DNA from: Symbiopectobacterium purcellii
GTDB lineage: Bacteria > Pseudomonadota > Gammaproteobacteria > Enterobacterales > Enterobacteriaceae
Direction: 5' to 3'
NCBI RefSeq assembly: GCF_019797845.1
Contig: NZ_CP081864.1
Span: forward strand, 4,588,001-4,652,000
Length of the DNA stretch: 64,000 nt
In this document: positions 50,696 to 62,066 of the stretch, in pieces
Layout of the letters: each line of letters opens with the position of its first letter
Position numbering within the stretch: position 1 is the stretch's first letter
Made by a program: the position numbers and the translations under genes
Notes under the pieces: model-generated
The model's input: the letters and a program-made list of their open reading frames with translations, nothing else
What the model was told of the DNA's origin: nothing
Databases searched by the model: none

Positions 50696-52846
50696 ATGAG
50701 CACAATAGTTATTCTTTTATCCCTATTGTTTGCCTGTCTTATCGTCATCGGAAGTTACACTGGATACCGTATGCGTCGCCATTTGCCCTTTACAAAACCG
50801 TCCTTCGCCGTCATGCACGCGCGAGAACGCACATTAACGCACGATGAGCGTGCCGCCCTTGAGCGCTATTTGACACTCGCTAATCTGCAACTGTCAGCAT
50901 CCAGCGCATTGCCCGTGTTACAACGGGCGCGACAGGATCCGCGCGTCTATGTGCTCACCCACAGCATTACGCGTTATAGCCTCACTACCAGCGCCGCAAA
51001 TAAGTGGCGTTATTTCATTGATACACAAGAGATACACCTACCGGCTGACTGGGAAAAGTACATCACCGAAAACAACCATATTGAGCTGATTAGCACCCGC
51101 TCAATTCCGCTGGTCGTTGCGCTCAACGGACATTCCTTGAGTGAATGCGTTGAGCACAGCGATCAGAGTATTTTACCGCCGCCGTTAATACCTGAGCGTA
51201 ATGCCTCAATTCGTGAAGAGGGGAATGAACGCGCCGAGCTGGTTGCCGTTCGCAAGGAGACGCGAGAAGAGTACGCGGTGCATCACGCGTCGGGCATTCG
51301 GGAAGCGCTGTTGATCTCACTGGCTTTTTTGCTGCTGTTTATCAGCCTGATGACGCCGTTGACGGTGATGCCCTGGCTTGCTGCCGCCGCTGTGCTGTTG
51401 GCGGCCTGGAGCGGCTGGCAGCTGTTTCGCGCGCCCTCTGAGCGTGAACTGCAAGAAGTACATTGTCTTAATGGTACGCCACAGTGCCTCGGCCTGTTCG
51501 GTGAATCGAACCAGGAGCAGATTGGCAATATTTCCCTGGGCAATATCGATCTTATCTATCCGCCCCATTGGCAACCTTATATCGCCTACGATCTGGCGCA
51601 GAAGACTCAGGTCGATATCTATCTGAATCGTCAGGTGGTTCGTCAGGGCGAATTTCTCTCGCTCCATGAGGAAGTCAGTCGCTTCCCGCTCCAGCGCTTT
51701 GGAAAAAACCTGATTCTCTCTGCGGGTGCGCTACTTCCGCTTATCCTGCTGCTCAGTTTCTTGCCGTTGGAATTACCGCTCAACCTGAGCATGAGCTGGC
51801 TGCAAGGCGCGCAGAATATCAAAGTGGTGCAGGTTGACGAATTACAAAACGCTCACCTGAAAATCGGCGATAAATTGGATATTCAGAGCACCGGCATGTG
51901 CGATGTGCCTGCGGGCAACCGCTATCCGGGCAACGTAAAGCCTTATGCCTTTACCCCGTTTGATTGCTCTGCCATCTACTGGAACAAGGCCGGGTCGTTA
52001 CCGCTACCTGAATCAGACGTGATCGAAAAAGCCTCAGCGTTACTGTCCGTGGTGAACGCACAGTTGCATCCCGTGACCAACGATGAAGGCAAAGTCAGCA
52101 CGCAGCTCGCGTCCGCCATTCAGAAATCAGGCATGGTACTGCTCAACAATTTCTCTGATATTGTGCTGAAAACCCAGGAGCTGTGTACGCGTGAAGAGGA
52201 TTGTACTCGGCTGAAAAATGCGCTGGTCAATCTGGGCAATGTGAAAACCTGGGATGCCTTGGTCAGACGCGCAAAATCAGGATCGCTTAAGGGGATGAAC
52301 GTACTGCTGCGCTCGGTTAATGCTGAATCCCTGGAAACGTTGGTGGTCAGCGCCACGGAGTCATTTTTCTATCAAGAGATTAACGCCGCCACCGATTTGC
52401 TAAATAGCCCGCCACCCAGCGGCTTTCTTATCCGCAGTGACGAAGGTCGCCAGCTCGTAAACTACCCGCTGCCGCCCAAACCGTTTAATGAATATCATGC
52501 AACAGAGCAATGGCAAGAGTTGCAACGGCTTTCCGCCATGCTGCTGCACACGCCCTTTAGCGCTAAAGGGGTCATCACGCAACTCTCCACCGATGCCAAC
52601 GGAACGCAGCACATCAATTTACGCAGCGATCCCGACGCTATCACGCTGTGGCGCTACTTCGGCACCGGTTTATTGATGCTGGTGCTCTCGGTAGTACTGG
52701 TTGCCAATTTGGCGTTGATGCTGGTAAAAATGCGCAAAAGCCAGCAGCGCGAACGCGATATCAAGCAGTACTACGATACCTGCTTTTCAACCCGACTCGC
52801 TACGCCTATCTTGATGGAAGGCCGCGCCTACCGGATGAATGACTAG
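50696..52846 (+). CDS. igaA: Rcs phosphorelay inhibitor IgaA (YrfF)
   Basis: A 716-residue inner-membrane protein close to the 711 of E. coli. Helices lie at about 1-20, 201-245 (two), 340-362 and 655-680, separating two cytoplasmic domains from a large periplasmic domain at about 365-650 that has conserved cysteines (TGMCDVPAGNRYPGN, then FDCSAIYW, LCTREEDCTRL). It restrains RcsCDB signalling by contacting RcsD and is usually essential when the Rcs system is intact. It is followed by yrfG, hslR and hslO in the standard order. Confidence 0.96.
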   Translation: MSTIVILLSLLFACLIVIGSYTGYRMRRHLPFTKPSFAVMHARERTLTHDERAALERYLTLANLQLSASSALPVLQRARQDPRVYVLTHSITRYSLTTSAANKWRYFIDTQEIHLPADWEKYITENNHIELISTRSIPLVVALNGHSLSECVEHSDQSILPPPLIPERNASIREEGNERAELVAVRKETREEYAVHHASGIREALLISLAFLLLFISLMTPLTVMPWLAAAAVLLAAWSGWQLFRAPSERELQEVHCLNGTPQCLGLFGESNQEQIGNISLGNIDLIYPPHWQPYIAYDLAQKTQVDIYLNRQVVRQGEFLSLHEEVSRFPLQRFGKNLILSAGALLPLILLLSFLPLELPLNLSMSWLQGAQNIKVVQVDELQNAHLKIGDKLDIQSTGMCDVPAGNRYPGNVKPYAFTPFDCSAIYWNKAGSLPLPESDVIEKASALLSVVNAQLHPVTNDEGKVSTQLASAIQKSGMVLLNNFSDIVLKTQELCTREEDCTRLKNALVNLGNVKTWDALVRRAKSGSLKGMNVLLRSVNAESLETLVVSATESFFYQEINAATDLLNSPPPSGFLIRSDEGRQLVNYPLPPKPFNEYHATEQWQELQRLSAMLLHTPFSAKGVITQLSTDANGTQHINLRSDPDAITLWRYFGTGLLMLVLSVVLVANLALMLVKMRKSQQRERDIKQYYDTCFSTRLATPILMEGRAYRMND

Positions 52847-52953
52847 GCGCGTCTAAACACGCCCCGTTGCTGACGACCGCAGAGAACATGCCACCGACGC
52901 CATGCGATACGGTGTTTTCTTGCACCATGCCCCACCGCCCTACCGGAGTACCG

Positions 52954-53640
52954 ATGCCGCAAAATCTCAATTGGAATGATATCGATACCGTTATCCTGGA
53001 CATGGATGGCACCCTGCTGGACCTGGCCTTTGACAGCTACTTCTGGCTGCAACGGGTGCCAGAACAACTCAGCGTAGAGAGAAAGATTTCCCTGAGTGAA
53101 GCCAAAAAAGTGATAGAGAAAGAGTATCACGCCGTTCAACACACATTGAACTGGTACTGCTTTGATTACTGGAGTGAACGCCTCGGTTTTGATATCTATC
53201 AGATGACCAGTGAGATAGGCGCACGCGCCCGTTTGCGAGCCGATACCGAGCCGTTTCTCACCGCATTGGCCGCCAGTGGCAAACAGCGCGTATTGCTCAC
53301 CAACGCCCATCCGCACGGTCTGGCAGTAAAAATGGCGCATACCGGGCTCGACAGACACCTTGATTTATTACTTTCCACCCATACGTATGGGTATCCGAAG
53401 GAACATCAGCAACTGTGGCAACAGGTGCACGCGCAGGTAGGGTTTGATCCAGAACGCACGTTGTTTATCGATGACAGCGAACCGATTCTGGATGCGGCCA
53501 AAGCGTTTGGCCTGCGTTACTGTCTGGGGGTCACCAACCCGGACTCAGGCCAGCAGGAGAAATCTTTTGATCGCCATCCGGCCATGAATGATTATCTGGC
53601 GTTCCTGCCCGCCTTACGCATGGCACAACGCACGTCCTGA
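52954..53640 (+). CDS. yrfG: GMP/IMP nucleotidase YrfG
   Basis: 228 residues from the ATG at 52954 (GGAG 6 nt upstream); the ORF opens 29 codons earlier without homology. A HAD hydrolase with VILDMDGTLLDLAFDSYFW, TNAHPHGLAVK and the motif IV segment TLFIDDSEPILDAAKAFG. The HTLNWYCFDYWSERLG block is specific to this family, which dephosphorylates purine monophosphates. Confidence 0.95.
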   Translation: MPQNLNWNDIDTVILDMDGTLLDLAFDSYFWLQRVPEQLSVERKISLSEAKKVIEKEYHAVQHTLNWYCFDYWSERLGFDIYQMTSEIGARARLRADTEPFLTALAASGKQRVLLTNAHPHGLAVKMAHTGLDRHLDLLLSTHTYGYPKEHQQLWQQVHAQVGFDPERTLFIDDSEPILDAAKAFGLRYCLGVTNPDSGQQEKSFDRHPAMNDYLAFLPALRMAQRTS

Positions 53641-53682
53641 TAATGTGTCTATGTTCAAGGCGTTTATGAACAAGAGGTTGCT

Positions 53683-54084
53683 ATGAAAGAGAAGACCGAG
53701 TCAGATGACAGTATTCGCCTGGACAAATGGCTCTGGGCCGCTCGATTCTACAAAACCCGGGCTATCGCGCGCGAAGCCATCGATGGCGGTAAGGTGCATT
53801 ACAATGGGCAACGGGCCAAGCCCAGCAAGCTGGTAGAACTGGATGCTGAAATCAAACTGCGTCAGGGCAACGACGAACGCACCGTGCTGGTCTGAGCCCT
53901 CAGTTCACAACGTCGGTCGGCACCTGAAGCGCAATTGCTGTATCGGGAGACCGAGCAAAGCGTCGAAAAACGCGAAAAGATCTCCTTGGCACGCAAGATG
54001 AACGCCCTGACGATGCCGCACCCGGATCGTCGTCCCGATAAAAAAGAACGGCGCGATCTGATAAAATTTAAATATACGCCCTAA
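53683..54084 (+). pseudogene. hslR: Heat-shock protein Hsp15, interrupted by an in-frame TGA
   Basis: The frame from ATG 53683 to TAA 54082-54084 has 133 codons before the stop, exactly the E. coli length, but codon 71 (53893-53895) is TGA. Codons 1-70 encode the S4 RNA-binding domain (SIRLDKWLWAARFYKTRAIA, KVHYNGQRAKPSK, NDERTVLV). After the TGA the same frame continues ALSSQRRSAPEAQLLYRETE and DRRPDKKERRDLIKFK, the normal C-terminal tail. E. coli has Lys at this position (VIVKAI). One substitution from CGA or AGA would create TGA. Hsp15 rescues 50S subunits carrying nascent chains; the truncated form would keep only the S4 fold. Confidence 0.85.
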
Positions 54085-54085
54085 A

Positions 54086-54219
54086 TAATTCGAGTTGCAG
54101 GAAGGCGGCAAGCGCTGGCCCGAAGGGTGAATCTCAGGGATGAGTGTCATTAATCCCGATGAGCTTACTTGGGTAAGTGATTTGGGTGACCGCATGCAGC
54201 CACGTAAAATATGACGGGC
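54086..54219. repeat. Enterobacterial intergenic repeat, copy 2
   Basis: About 130 bp beginning AATTCGAGTTGCAGGAAGGC and ending CGTAAAATATGACGGGC, with the central ATCCCGATGAGCTTACTT block. It is the same family as 29057-29160 in reverse orientation, inserted between hslR and hslO. It starts directly after the hslR terminal stop. Confidence 0.75.
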
Positions 54220-54260
54220 GCAGCAATTCAGAGTAGTTCCTGACCATGAAGAGAGAAACC

Positions 54261-55133
54261 ATGTCCAACCATGACCAACTGCACCGTTATCTGTTTGAAA
54301 ATCATGCCGTTCGCGGCGAGTTGGTGACGGTCAGTAATACCTACCAACAGATTCTGGATAACCACGACTACCCGGCGCCTGTGCGCCTGATTCTGGGTGA
54401 TATGCTTGCCGCCACCAGCCTGCTGACGGCGACGTTGAAGTTCAATGGCGATATCACCGTACAGCTTCAGGGCGACGGTCCGCTGAAACTCGCCGTCATT
54501 AACGGTAATAACCAGCAGCAAATGCGCGGTGTTGCCCGTTTGCAAGGTGAGATTACACCCGACGCGACGCTGCGTGGCATGGTCGGCAATGGTTATCTGG
54601 TGATCACCATTACCCCCGAGGAAGGCGAGCGTTATCAAGGGGTGGTCGGTCTGGAAGGGGATTCGGTTGCCAGTTGTCTGGAGAACTATTTCCTACAATC
54701 CGAGCAGTTGCCTACCCGGCTGTTTATTCGCAGCGGGGAGCATGAAGGCCGCCCGGTTGCTGCAGGCATGCTGCTGCAAGTGCTGCCGGCGCAGCACGTC
54801 GGCCACGACGATTTTGATCATCTGGTGCAATTGACAACAACCATCAAAAACGAAGAGTTGTTTACCCTGCCTGCGAACGAGGTGTTGTACCGCCTTTACC
54901 ATCAGGAATCGGTGACGCTTTACGAGCCGCAGGCCGTATCGTTTCACTGTCACTGTTCGCGTGAACGTTGCGCAGATGCATTAATGACGCTGTCGGATGC
55001 CGATCTGCATGAGATGCTGGAACAGGAACAAGAAATCGATATGCATTGCGATTACTGCGGTACTCACTACCTGTTCAGCGCCAGCGAAATCAGTGACATT
55101 CGTCACGCCAGCGCTGACGCCACAAGGCATTGA
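54261..55133 (+). CDS. hslO: Redox-regulated chaperone Hsp33
   Basis: 290 residues from the ATG giving [20 protein letters not shown]; an ATG five codons earlier is less likely. The N-terminal substrate-binding domain ([40 protein letters not shown]) is followed by the zinc redox switch with CHCSRERC and CDYCG. It holds unfolding proteins during oxidative heat stress. The repeat at 54086-54219 separates it from hslR. Confidence 0.97.
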   Translation: MSNHDQLHRYLFENHAVRGELVTVSNTYQQILDNHDYPAPVRLILGDMLAATSLLTATLKFNGDITVQLQGDGPLKLAVINGNNQQQMRGVARLQGEITPDATLRGMVGNGYLVITITPEEGERYQGVVGLEGDSVASCLENYFLQSEQLPTRLFIRSGEHEGRPVAAGMLLQVLPAQHVGHDDFDHLVQLTTTIKNEELFTLPANEVLYRLYHQESVTLYEPQAVSFHCHCSRERCADALMTLSDADLHEMLEQEQEIDMHCDYCGTHYLFSASEISDIRHASADATRH

Positions 55134-55165
55134 TCGCATAAGACATTGATAGCATGTTACTGACT

Positions 55166-55190
55166 AAACGGGCACTTCGGTGCCCGTTTT
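55166..55190 (+). terminator. hslO terminator
   Basis: AAACGGGCAC, TTCG tetraloop, GTGCCCGTTT, then a T-rich run. An intrinsic terminator. Confidence 0.88.
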
Positions 55191-55348
55191 CATTTTTCGC
55201 CCCCACAGGAGAAGAATCGTTTCACTTAACGAAAATTAAACAAACCCATGTCTTAAATTATTTAATTTTATGATTGTTATCCCAGCTAAAATAGGCTTAC
55301 TCCGTACAATGATTATTAGTATGACTATAACTATTGAGGAGTAGCGAT

Positions 55349-56986
55349 ATGCAGATCAAAGGTATTGCACCACAAGCCCTCGCCGCTTATGGAATCCGCG
55401 ATGTCAGCGAGATTGTCTACAATCCGAGTTATGAAGTACTTTTCCAGGAGGAGGTTGCTCCCGACCTGGAGGGATATGAACGCGGTCGAGAAACTAAACT
55501 GGGCGCTATCGCCGTCGACACCGGCGTTTTTACCGGTCGTTCGCCCAAAGATAAATATATCGTTCGTGATGACACCTCACGTGAACACGTGTGGTGGTCG
55601 GATCAAGGCAAAGGCAAGAACGATAACCACCCCATGACGCAAGAAGTCTGGAGTCACCTGAAACAGTTGGTGACCGAGCAACTGTCTGGCAAACGTCTGT
55701 TTGTCATCGATGCCTTCTGCGGTGCCAACCCCGATACCCGCCTCAAAGTGCGTTTTATCACTGAGGTTGCCTGGCAGGCCCACTTCGTCAAAAACATGTT
55801 TATTCGCCCACAAGAGGATGAACTCACACAATTTGAGCCCGATTTCATCGTGATGAACGGGGCGAAATGTACCAATCCGCAATGGCAGGAGCAGGGGCTA
55901 AACTCAGAGAATTTTGTCGCGTTCAACCTGACGGAGCGGATCCAACTGATCGGCGGCACCTGGTACGGCGGCGAAATGAAAAAAGGGATGTTCTCTATCA
56001 TGAACTACCTGCTGCCGCTCAAAGGCATCGCCTCTATGCACTGCTCTGCCAACGTCGGTGAAAAAGGGGATGTGGCCATCTTCTTCGGCCTGTCCGGCAC
56101 CGGAAAAACCACGCTGTCCACCGATCCGAAGCGCCAGTTGATTGGCGACGACGAGCACGGCTGGGATGATGACGGCGTGTTCAACTTTGAAGGTGGCTGC
56201 TACGCAAAAACCATCAAGCTGTCGAAAGAAGCGGAACCGGATATTTACGGTGCCATCAAACGCGATGCGCTGCTGGAGAATGTCACGGTACGGGAAGATG
56301 GCAGCGTGGATTTCAACGATGGCAGTAAAACGGAGAACACCCGCGTCTCCTATCCCATTTACCACATTCATAACATCGTCAAACCGGTTTCCAAAGCGGG
56401 ACACGCCCGTAAGGTGATCTTCCTGACGGCCGATGCCTTCGGCGTGCTGCCGCCGGTATCACGCCTTACGCCCGACCAGACACAGTATCATTTCCTGTCC
56501 GGCTTCACCGCCAAACTGGCAGGCACAGAGCGCGGGATCACCGAGCCTACCCCAACGTTTTCCGCCTGCTTTGGTGCGGCGTTTCTGTCGCTCCATCCCA
56601 CACGTTATGCCGAAGTGCTGGTAAAACGCATGAAAGCCGCGGGTGCACAGGCCTATCTGGTCAACACTGGCTGGAACGGTTCGGGAAAACGCATCTCAAT
56701 TAAAGACACCCGTGCCATCATTGATGCCATTCTGAATGGCAGCATTGATGATGCCGAAATGCATACGTTGCCGATCTTCAATCTGGCTATCCCGCGCTCA
56801 CTGCCCGGCGTCGATGTTCAGATTCTGGATCCACGCAACACTTACGCCAGCCGGGCGAAGTGGCAAGAGAAAGCCGAAGATTTGGCGCAGCGTTTCTGCA
56901 CCAACTTCGACAAATATACCGATACCCCTGCCGGTCAGGCGCTGGTGAGCGCCGGGCCAGAAATTGGGGCGGAAATCACGCCATAA
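55349..56986 (+). CDS. pckA: Phosphoenolpyruvate carboxykinase (ATP)
   Basis: 545 residues from the ATG at 55349 (GAGGAG upstream); the ORF opens five codons earlier. It converts oxaloacetate and ATP to phosphoenolpyruvate in gluconeogenesis. The P-loop [40 protein letters not shown] with the metal Asp, and the oxaloacetate-binding segment [14 protein letters not shown] are intact. In E. coli it is CRP-activated. Confidence 0.98.
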   Translation: MQIKGIAPQALAAYGIRDVSEIVYNPSYEVLFQEEVAPDLEGYERGRETKLGAIAVDTGVFTGRSPKDKYIVRDDTSREHVWWSDQGKGKNDNHPMTQEVWSHLKQLVTEQLSGKRLFVIDAFCGANPDTRLKVRFITEVAWQAHFVKNMFIRPQEDELTQFEPDFIVMNGAKCTNPQWQEQGLNSENFVAFNLTERIQLIGGTWYGGEMKKGMFSIMNYLLPLKGIASMHCSANVGEKGDVAIFFGLSGTGKTTLSTDPKRQLIGDDEHGWDDDGVFNFEGGCYAKTIKLSKEAEPDIYGAIKRDALLENVTVREDGSVDFNDGSKTENTRVSYPIYHIHNIVKPVSKAGHARKVIFLTADAFGVLPPVSRLTPDQTQYHFLSGFTAKLAGTERGITEPTPTFSACFGAAFLSLHPTRYAEVLVKRMKAAGAQAYLVNTGWNGSGKRISIKDTRAIIDAILNGSIDDAEMHTLPIFNLAIPRSLPGVDVQILDPRNTYASRAKWQEKAEDLAQRFCTNFDKYTDTPAGQALVSAGPEIGAEITP

Positions 56987-56992
56987 AACGCA

Positions 56993-57020
56993 AAAGCGCG
57001 GGCAAGCCCGCGCTTTTTTT
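56993..57020. terminator. pckA-envZ convergent terminator
   Basis: GCGCGGGC-AA-GCCCGCGC stem preceded by four A and followed by seven T, serving both converging genes. Confidence 0.9.
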
Positions 57021-57042
57021 CTTCTGCGTTAACCGCCCTGTT

Positions 57043-59132
<2,090 letters not shown>

Positions 59133-59379
59133 TTTCATTCTCCAAAAGCGTAATCGCTGCCGATGCCCGTATTGTTCAAAAACCTATGAATTACTGACAG
59201 TCGTTTCTGGTATATATTGCAGGCAAAATTGTTACAAAGCATAATAAAATAGGGATTAATCAATCATTTCCTTCATTTTACAAGCGCAATCGCCTTAGGA
59301 TGTAGCAACGCCTATACTGCTCACAGTGTATCAACGCCGCGCTATGCGTACTCGTAATAACCGATGATGGCTGCAAACG

Positions 59380-59862
59380 ATGAAAACCGATCTTATCACC
59401 CGTGAAGGTTACGACATGCTCTACAAAGAGCTTAACTATCTTTGGAAAGAACGTCGTCCAGAAATTACAGAAAAAGTGGCTTGGGCGGCAAGTTTAGGCG
59501 ATCGCAGTGAAAATGCCGACTACCAATATAACAAGCGGCTGTTGCGCGAAATAGACCGCCGGGTACGCTACTTGCGCAAACGTCTGGAAATCGTTCGTGT
59601 CGTCGATTACTCCCCTCAGCAAGAAGGCAAAGTGTTCTTCGGTGCCTGGGTTGAAGTAGAAAACGAGCAAGGCGACCAGATGCGCTTTCGCATCGTTGGC
59701 CCTGATGAGATCTATGGGCGTAAAGACTATATTTCAATCGACGCCCCCATGGCGCGGGCATTGCTGAAAAAAGAACGCGACGAAGAGGTGAAAGTAAAAA
59801 CACCTTCGGGCGAAAAAACGTGGTACGTAAACCAGATAACCTATAATGCACCCGCCGAGTGA
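59380..59862 (+). CDS. greB: Transcription elongation factor GreB
   Basis: A 160-residue protein: an N-terminal coiled coil that enters the RNA polymerase secondary channel, with the acidic tip in GDRSENADYQYNKRLLREID, and a C-terminal FKBP-like domain (VEVENEQGDQMRFRIVGPDE). It stimulates cleavage of backtracked RNA. It is divergent from ompR, as in E. coli. Confidence 0.97.
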   Translation: MKTDLITREGYDMLYKELNYLWKERRPEITEKVAWAASLGDRSENADYQYNKRLLREIDRRVRYLRKRLEIVRVVDYSPQQEGKVFFGAWVEVENEQGDQMRFRIVGPDEIYGRKDYISIDAPMARALLKKERDEEVKVKTPSGEKTWYVNQITYNAPAE

Positions 59863-59884
59863 TCGCCCGGCCGCGTATTTACCC

Positions 59885-59902
59885 ACACCGTCACCACGGT
59901 GT
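59885..59902. terminator. Hairpin after greB
   Basis: Perfect 7-bp stem ACACCGT / ACGGTGT with loop CACC between the greB stop and the end of the converging membrane-protein gene. There is no T tract. Confidence 0.4.
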
Positions 59903-59922
59903 TACAGGTTGCAGGGGTGACA

Positions 59923-60396
59923 TCAACGGATATTGCAGGCCAATTTTGACCACGCGGTGCTGATAAGGTAGACATCACGCGTCAGCATTTCGAACTCCAG
60001 AATATCATTTTCTCCGATCATCGAGAAAGCATCATCGGGTGCATTGTCCTCCGGGTTTTTATCCAGTGCGACATTCTTGACCAACAGGCGATTTTCATTC
60101 CAGACGGAGTCAAAACTGAACGTGCGCTGTATGGTCCGGGGAATATCATCTTCACCGATAAACACACCATCAATAAAAATTAATGCACGATTTTTATCGC
60201 TTAAATAAACATTGACATCATATTCTTTCCTTATTTTATATTTTTCATTCCCCTCACTGACCCTCACCTCGCCACAACAAATCACCGGCTTGTGAAAAGA
60301 CTGACGTTTAAAATAATAGGGCCCCACTAATAGAACCACCACCAATAATAACAGGCTAAACCATACCATTTTATTGCCAAGATTATTTTTCAACAT
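59923..60396 (-). CDS. Small membrane-anchored protein, putative ToxS-like partner
   Basis: 157 residues from the ATG at 60396, which overlaps the end of the regulator gene by 14 bases and has AAGGA upstream within it. A transmembrane helix at about residues 11-26 (VWFSLLLLVVVLLVGPYYF) is followed by a periplasmic domain of about 130 residues with CC at 40-41 and one Cys near the end. No family is recognised. Architecture and coupling resemble ToxS, TcpH or PsaF, which stabilise a membrane-bound regulator. The function is inferred from that arrangement only. Codon use is AT-richer than in the flanking core genes. Confidence 0.7.
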   Translation of the reverse strand: MLKNNLGNKMVWFSLLLLVVVLLVGPYYFKRQSFHKPVICCGEVRVSEGNEKYKIRKEYDVNVYLSDKNRALIFIDGVFIGEDDIPRTIQRTFSFDSVWNENRLLVKNVALDKNPEDNAPDDAFSMIGENDILEFEMLTRDVYLISTAWSKLACNIR

Positions 60397-61135
60397 AGGT
60401 CGTACATCCTTTTCCGCGTTTGCTACATGCAATGATGATGCGATTTTTTTTCATTCCTAAACTGTGCAACGGTATCGTCTTTGATGAAATAAACAAAACA
60501 TGATCCTCACAGAGTTCCTGATAACCCGCGATCGAGTCGCGGTTGACCTCATCCTGTAATGCAAAAACATCACATTTATTAATCATATTGACTCTGACAA
60601 AAGGTCGATAAGGGAAACGACCAGAAAATGACACCATAATCAAAATAAATAGCAGAATCATGCCGATGATAAAAATAATCTTGGTCGTATAGCCTATCTG
60701 GAACCGATGAGACGTATTTTCTGGCGCAGCCAATCGGGGATTTACACCACGGGCCGGTTCGTTCATCGATGTCTTCCCCGTCGTGCGAACATCTGTTTGT
60801 TGTTTGGAATAGGCTTCAATGCTGTCGACATGAAAAACAATACCTGATTTCGGGACAGTGACAATAGCTTCCGCCAAGCCAAAATTACGTAATACCTTTC
60901 TAAGCAATGAGATATAATTATTGAGATTACTAATGGAAGGAGAAAGTGAATACTTTTCTAGTGCCTCTCGCAGCAACAATTCACGGCTTAATGTAACCCC
61001 CGGATTATCAATCAGAGTAGCGAGTATGCGTGCAATAGGCGCGCTCAATGAAATAGCTTCACCTTCACGATCGCGCCAAGATAAAGTTCCCTCTCCATCA
61101 TTGAAAATGATGGTTTGATTAATCAAGTAGGCCAT
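60383..61135 (-). CDS. Membrane-anchored OmpR-type winged-helix regulator (ToxR/CadC-like)
   Basis: 250 residues from the ATG at 61135 (GAGG upstream). Residues about 8-105 form an OmpR/PhoB winged helix (LSAPIARILATLIDNPGVTL, ISNLNNYISLLRKVLRNFGL, VPKSGIVFHVD). A linker of about 40 residues leads to a transmembrane helix at 152-170 (KIIFIIGMILLFILIMVSF). The periplasmic part of about 80 residues holds four cysteines (188, 209, 237, 244), suggesting disulphide-based sensing. This is the one-component ToxR/CadC layout. Its target genes are unknown; the large AT-rich gap upstream is a likely place for autoregulation. Confidence 0.85.
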   Translation of the reverse strand: MAYLINQTIIFNDGEGTLSWRDREGEAISLSAPIARILATLIDNPGVTLSRELLLREALEKYSLSPSISNLNNYISLLRKVLRNFGLAEAIVTVPKSGIVFHVDSIEAYSKQQTDVRTTGKTSMNEPARGVNPRLAAPENTSHRFQIGYTTKIIFIIGMILLFILIMVSFSGRFPYRPFVRVNMINKCDVFALQDEVNRDSIAGYQELCEDHVLFISSKTIPLHSLGMKKNRIIIACSKRGKGCTTYVEK

Positions 61136-62066
61136 AAAAACCTCTGGGATAAGCAAGTATTATTTTAAAAATAACCTAACCCTATTGATGATATGTTTAT
61201 TTACACGAAGCATAGGAAATGGAAATCCTGCGATATATATCTTAGATCGCTCATTAACGCCCATGAGAATATTGGTTTAAACAATACCTTTACGCCATAC
61301 CTTTACACGACGACATAAAAAGAGTTGAGCCGTAGCATAAAAATTTGCTCGTTTATTGTCAAAGATTATTTAAAGCTGTTTTAGATTGTTATTTCCCATA
61401 AAAAATACAAGCACGTTTTTTGAAAGAAAATACGAGTAACCCTATGCCAATCGAAGATAAACAAAAAAAATAAAAAAACACTAACCTCTTGAACATAGTG
61501 AACATCGAAAATGAATAGGGCCACGCTCTTCGCCGTAAGGTGATACATTAAACCTATTAAAATCATATCAATTCAAGCTTTAGCCTATAAATAATAAAAA
61601 CAAATTTTACGATTTGAAAAAAGAGGTTACCTGTAAATACTGCGACAAATAATAACATAAGTAAACTATAGTCAGGAAGATTATTCAAAAAACAATACAA
61701 GCGCGGGTAAATCCCCGAGAGATGAAATCATCGTTGCGGTTGATCGCCTTGCCTAAGGTTTATTCTGCTGTCCGATCGCCGATTGAACATGATAATTGCG
61801 AATAATTTCGCAATTATCATGACCTGGTTGCCAATACGATGTGCTTATTACGCATGATGCACGCCATCGCGGGATTCCCCCTCCCCGAAAACCTTTCCTT
61901 ATGTGTTATCGGCTTAAAGACTTCACGTTATAGGGAGAAGGTGCAGAAGCGCGGCCCACGCCAATAAAAATGAAAACGTGGCGGGGATAAGATTATTTTT
62001 GTGTTGACATAAATGTGTCACTTCGATCGCTTAATTTGGCCTCGAAGTGTCACGGGAGACTCGAAT
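61136..62066. other. 931-bp AT-rich gap without a convincing gene
   Basis: Low GC compared with the flanking genes. Short ORFs here (for example 61381-61566, minus) lack ribosome sites and family resemblance. It must contain the promoters of the ToxR-like gene (leftward) and of the acyltransferase gene (rightward). A TGACA-N6-TGTCA dyad at 62005-62020 lies just upstream of the latter, and the palindrome listed next is also here. Confidence 0.4.
61788..61821. repeat. 34-bp perfect palindrome
   Basis: Arms CATGATAATTGCGAA and TTCGCAATTATCATG (15 bp, no mismatch) around a TAAT centre. No T tract follows on either strand, so it is not a standard terminator. It may be an operator, a replication or recombination site, or an RNA hairpin. 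Confidence 0.7.

Noticed and set aside
61381..61566. 61-codon hydrophobic ORF in the AT-rich gap
   Set aside because: Phe/Leu/Ile-rich because of AT-rich codons; no ribosome site and no neighbour logic.
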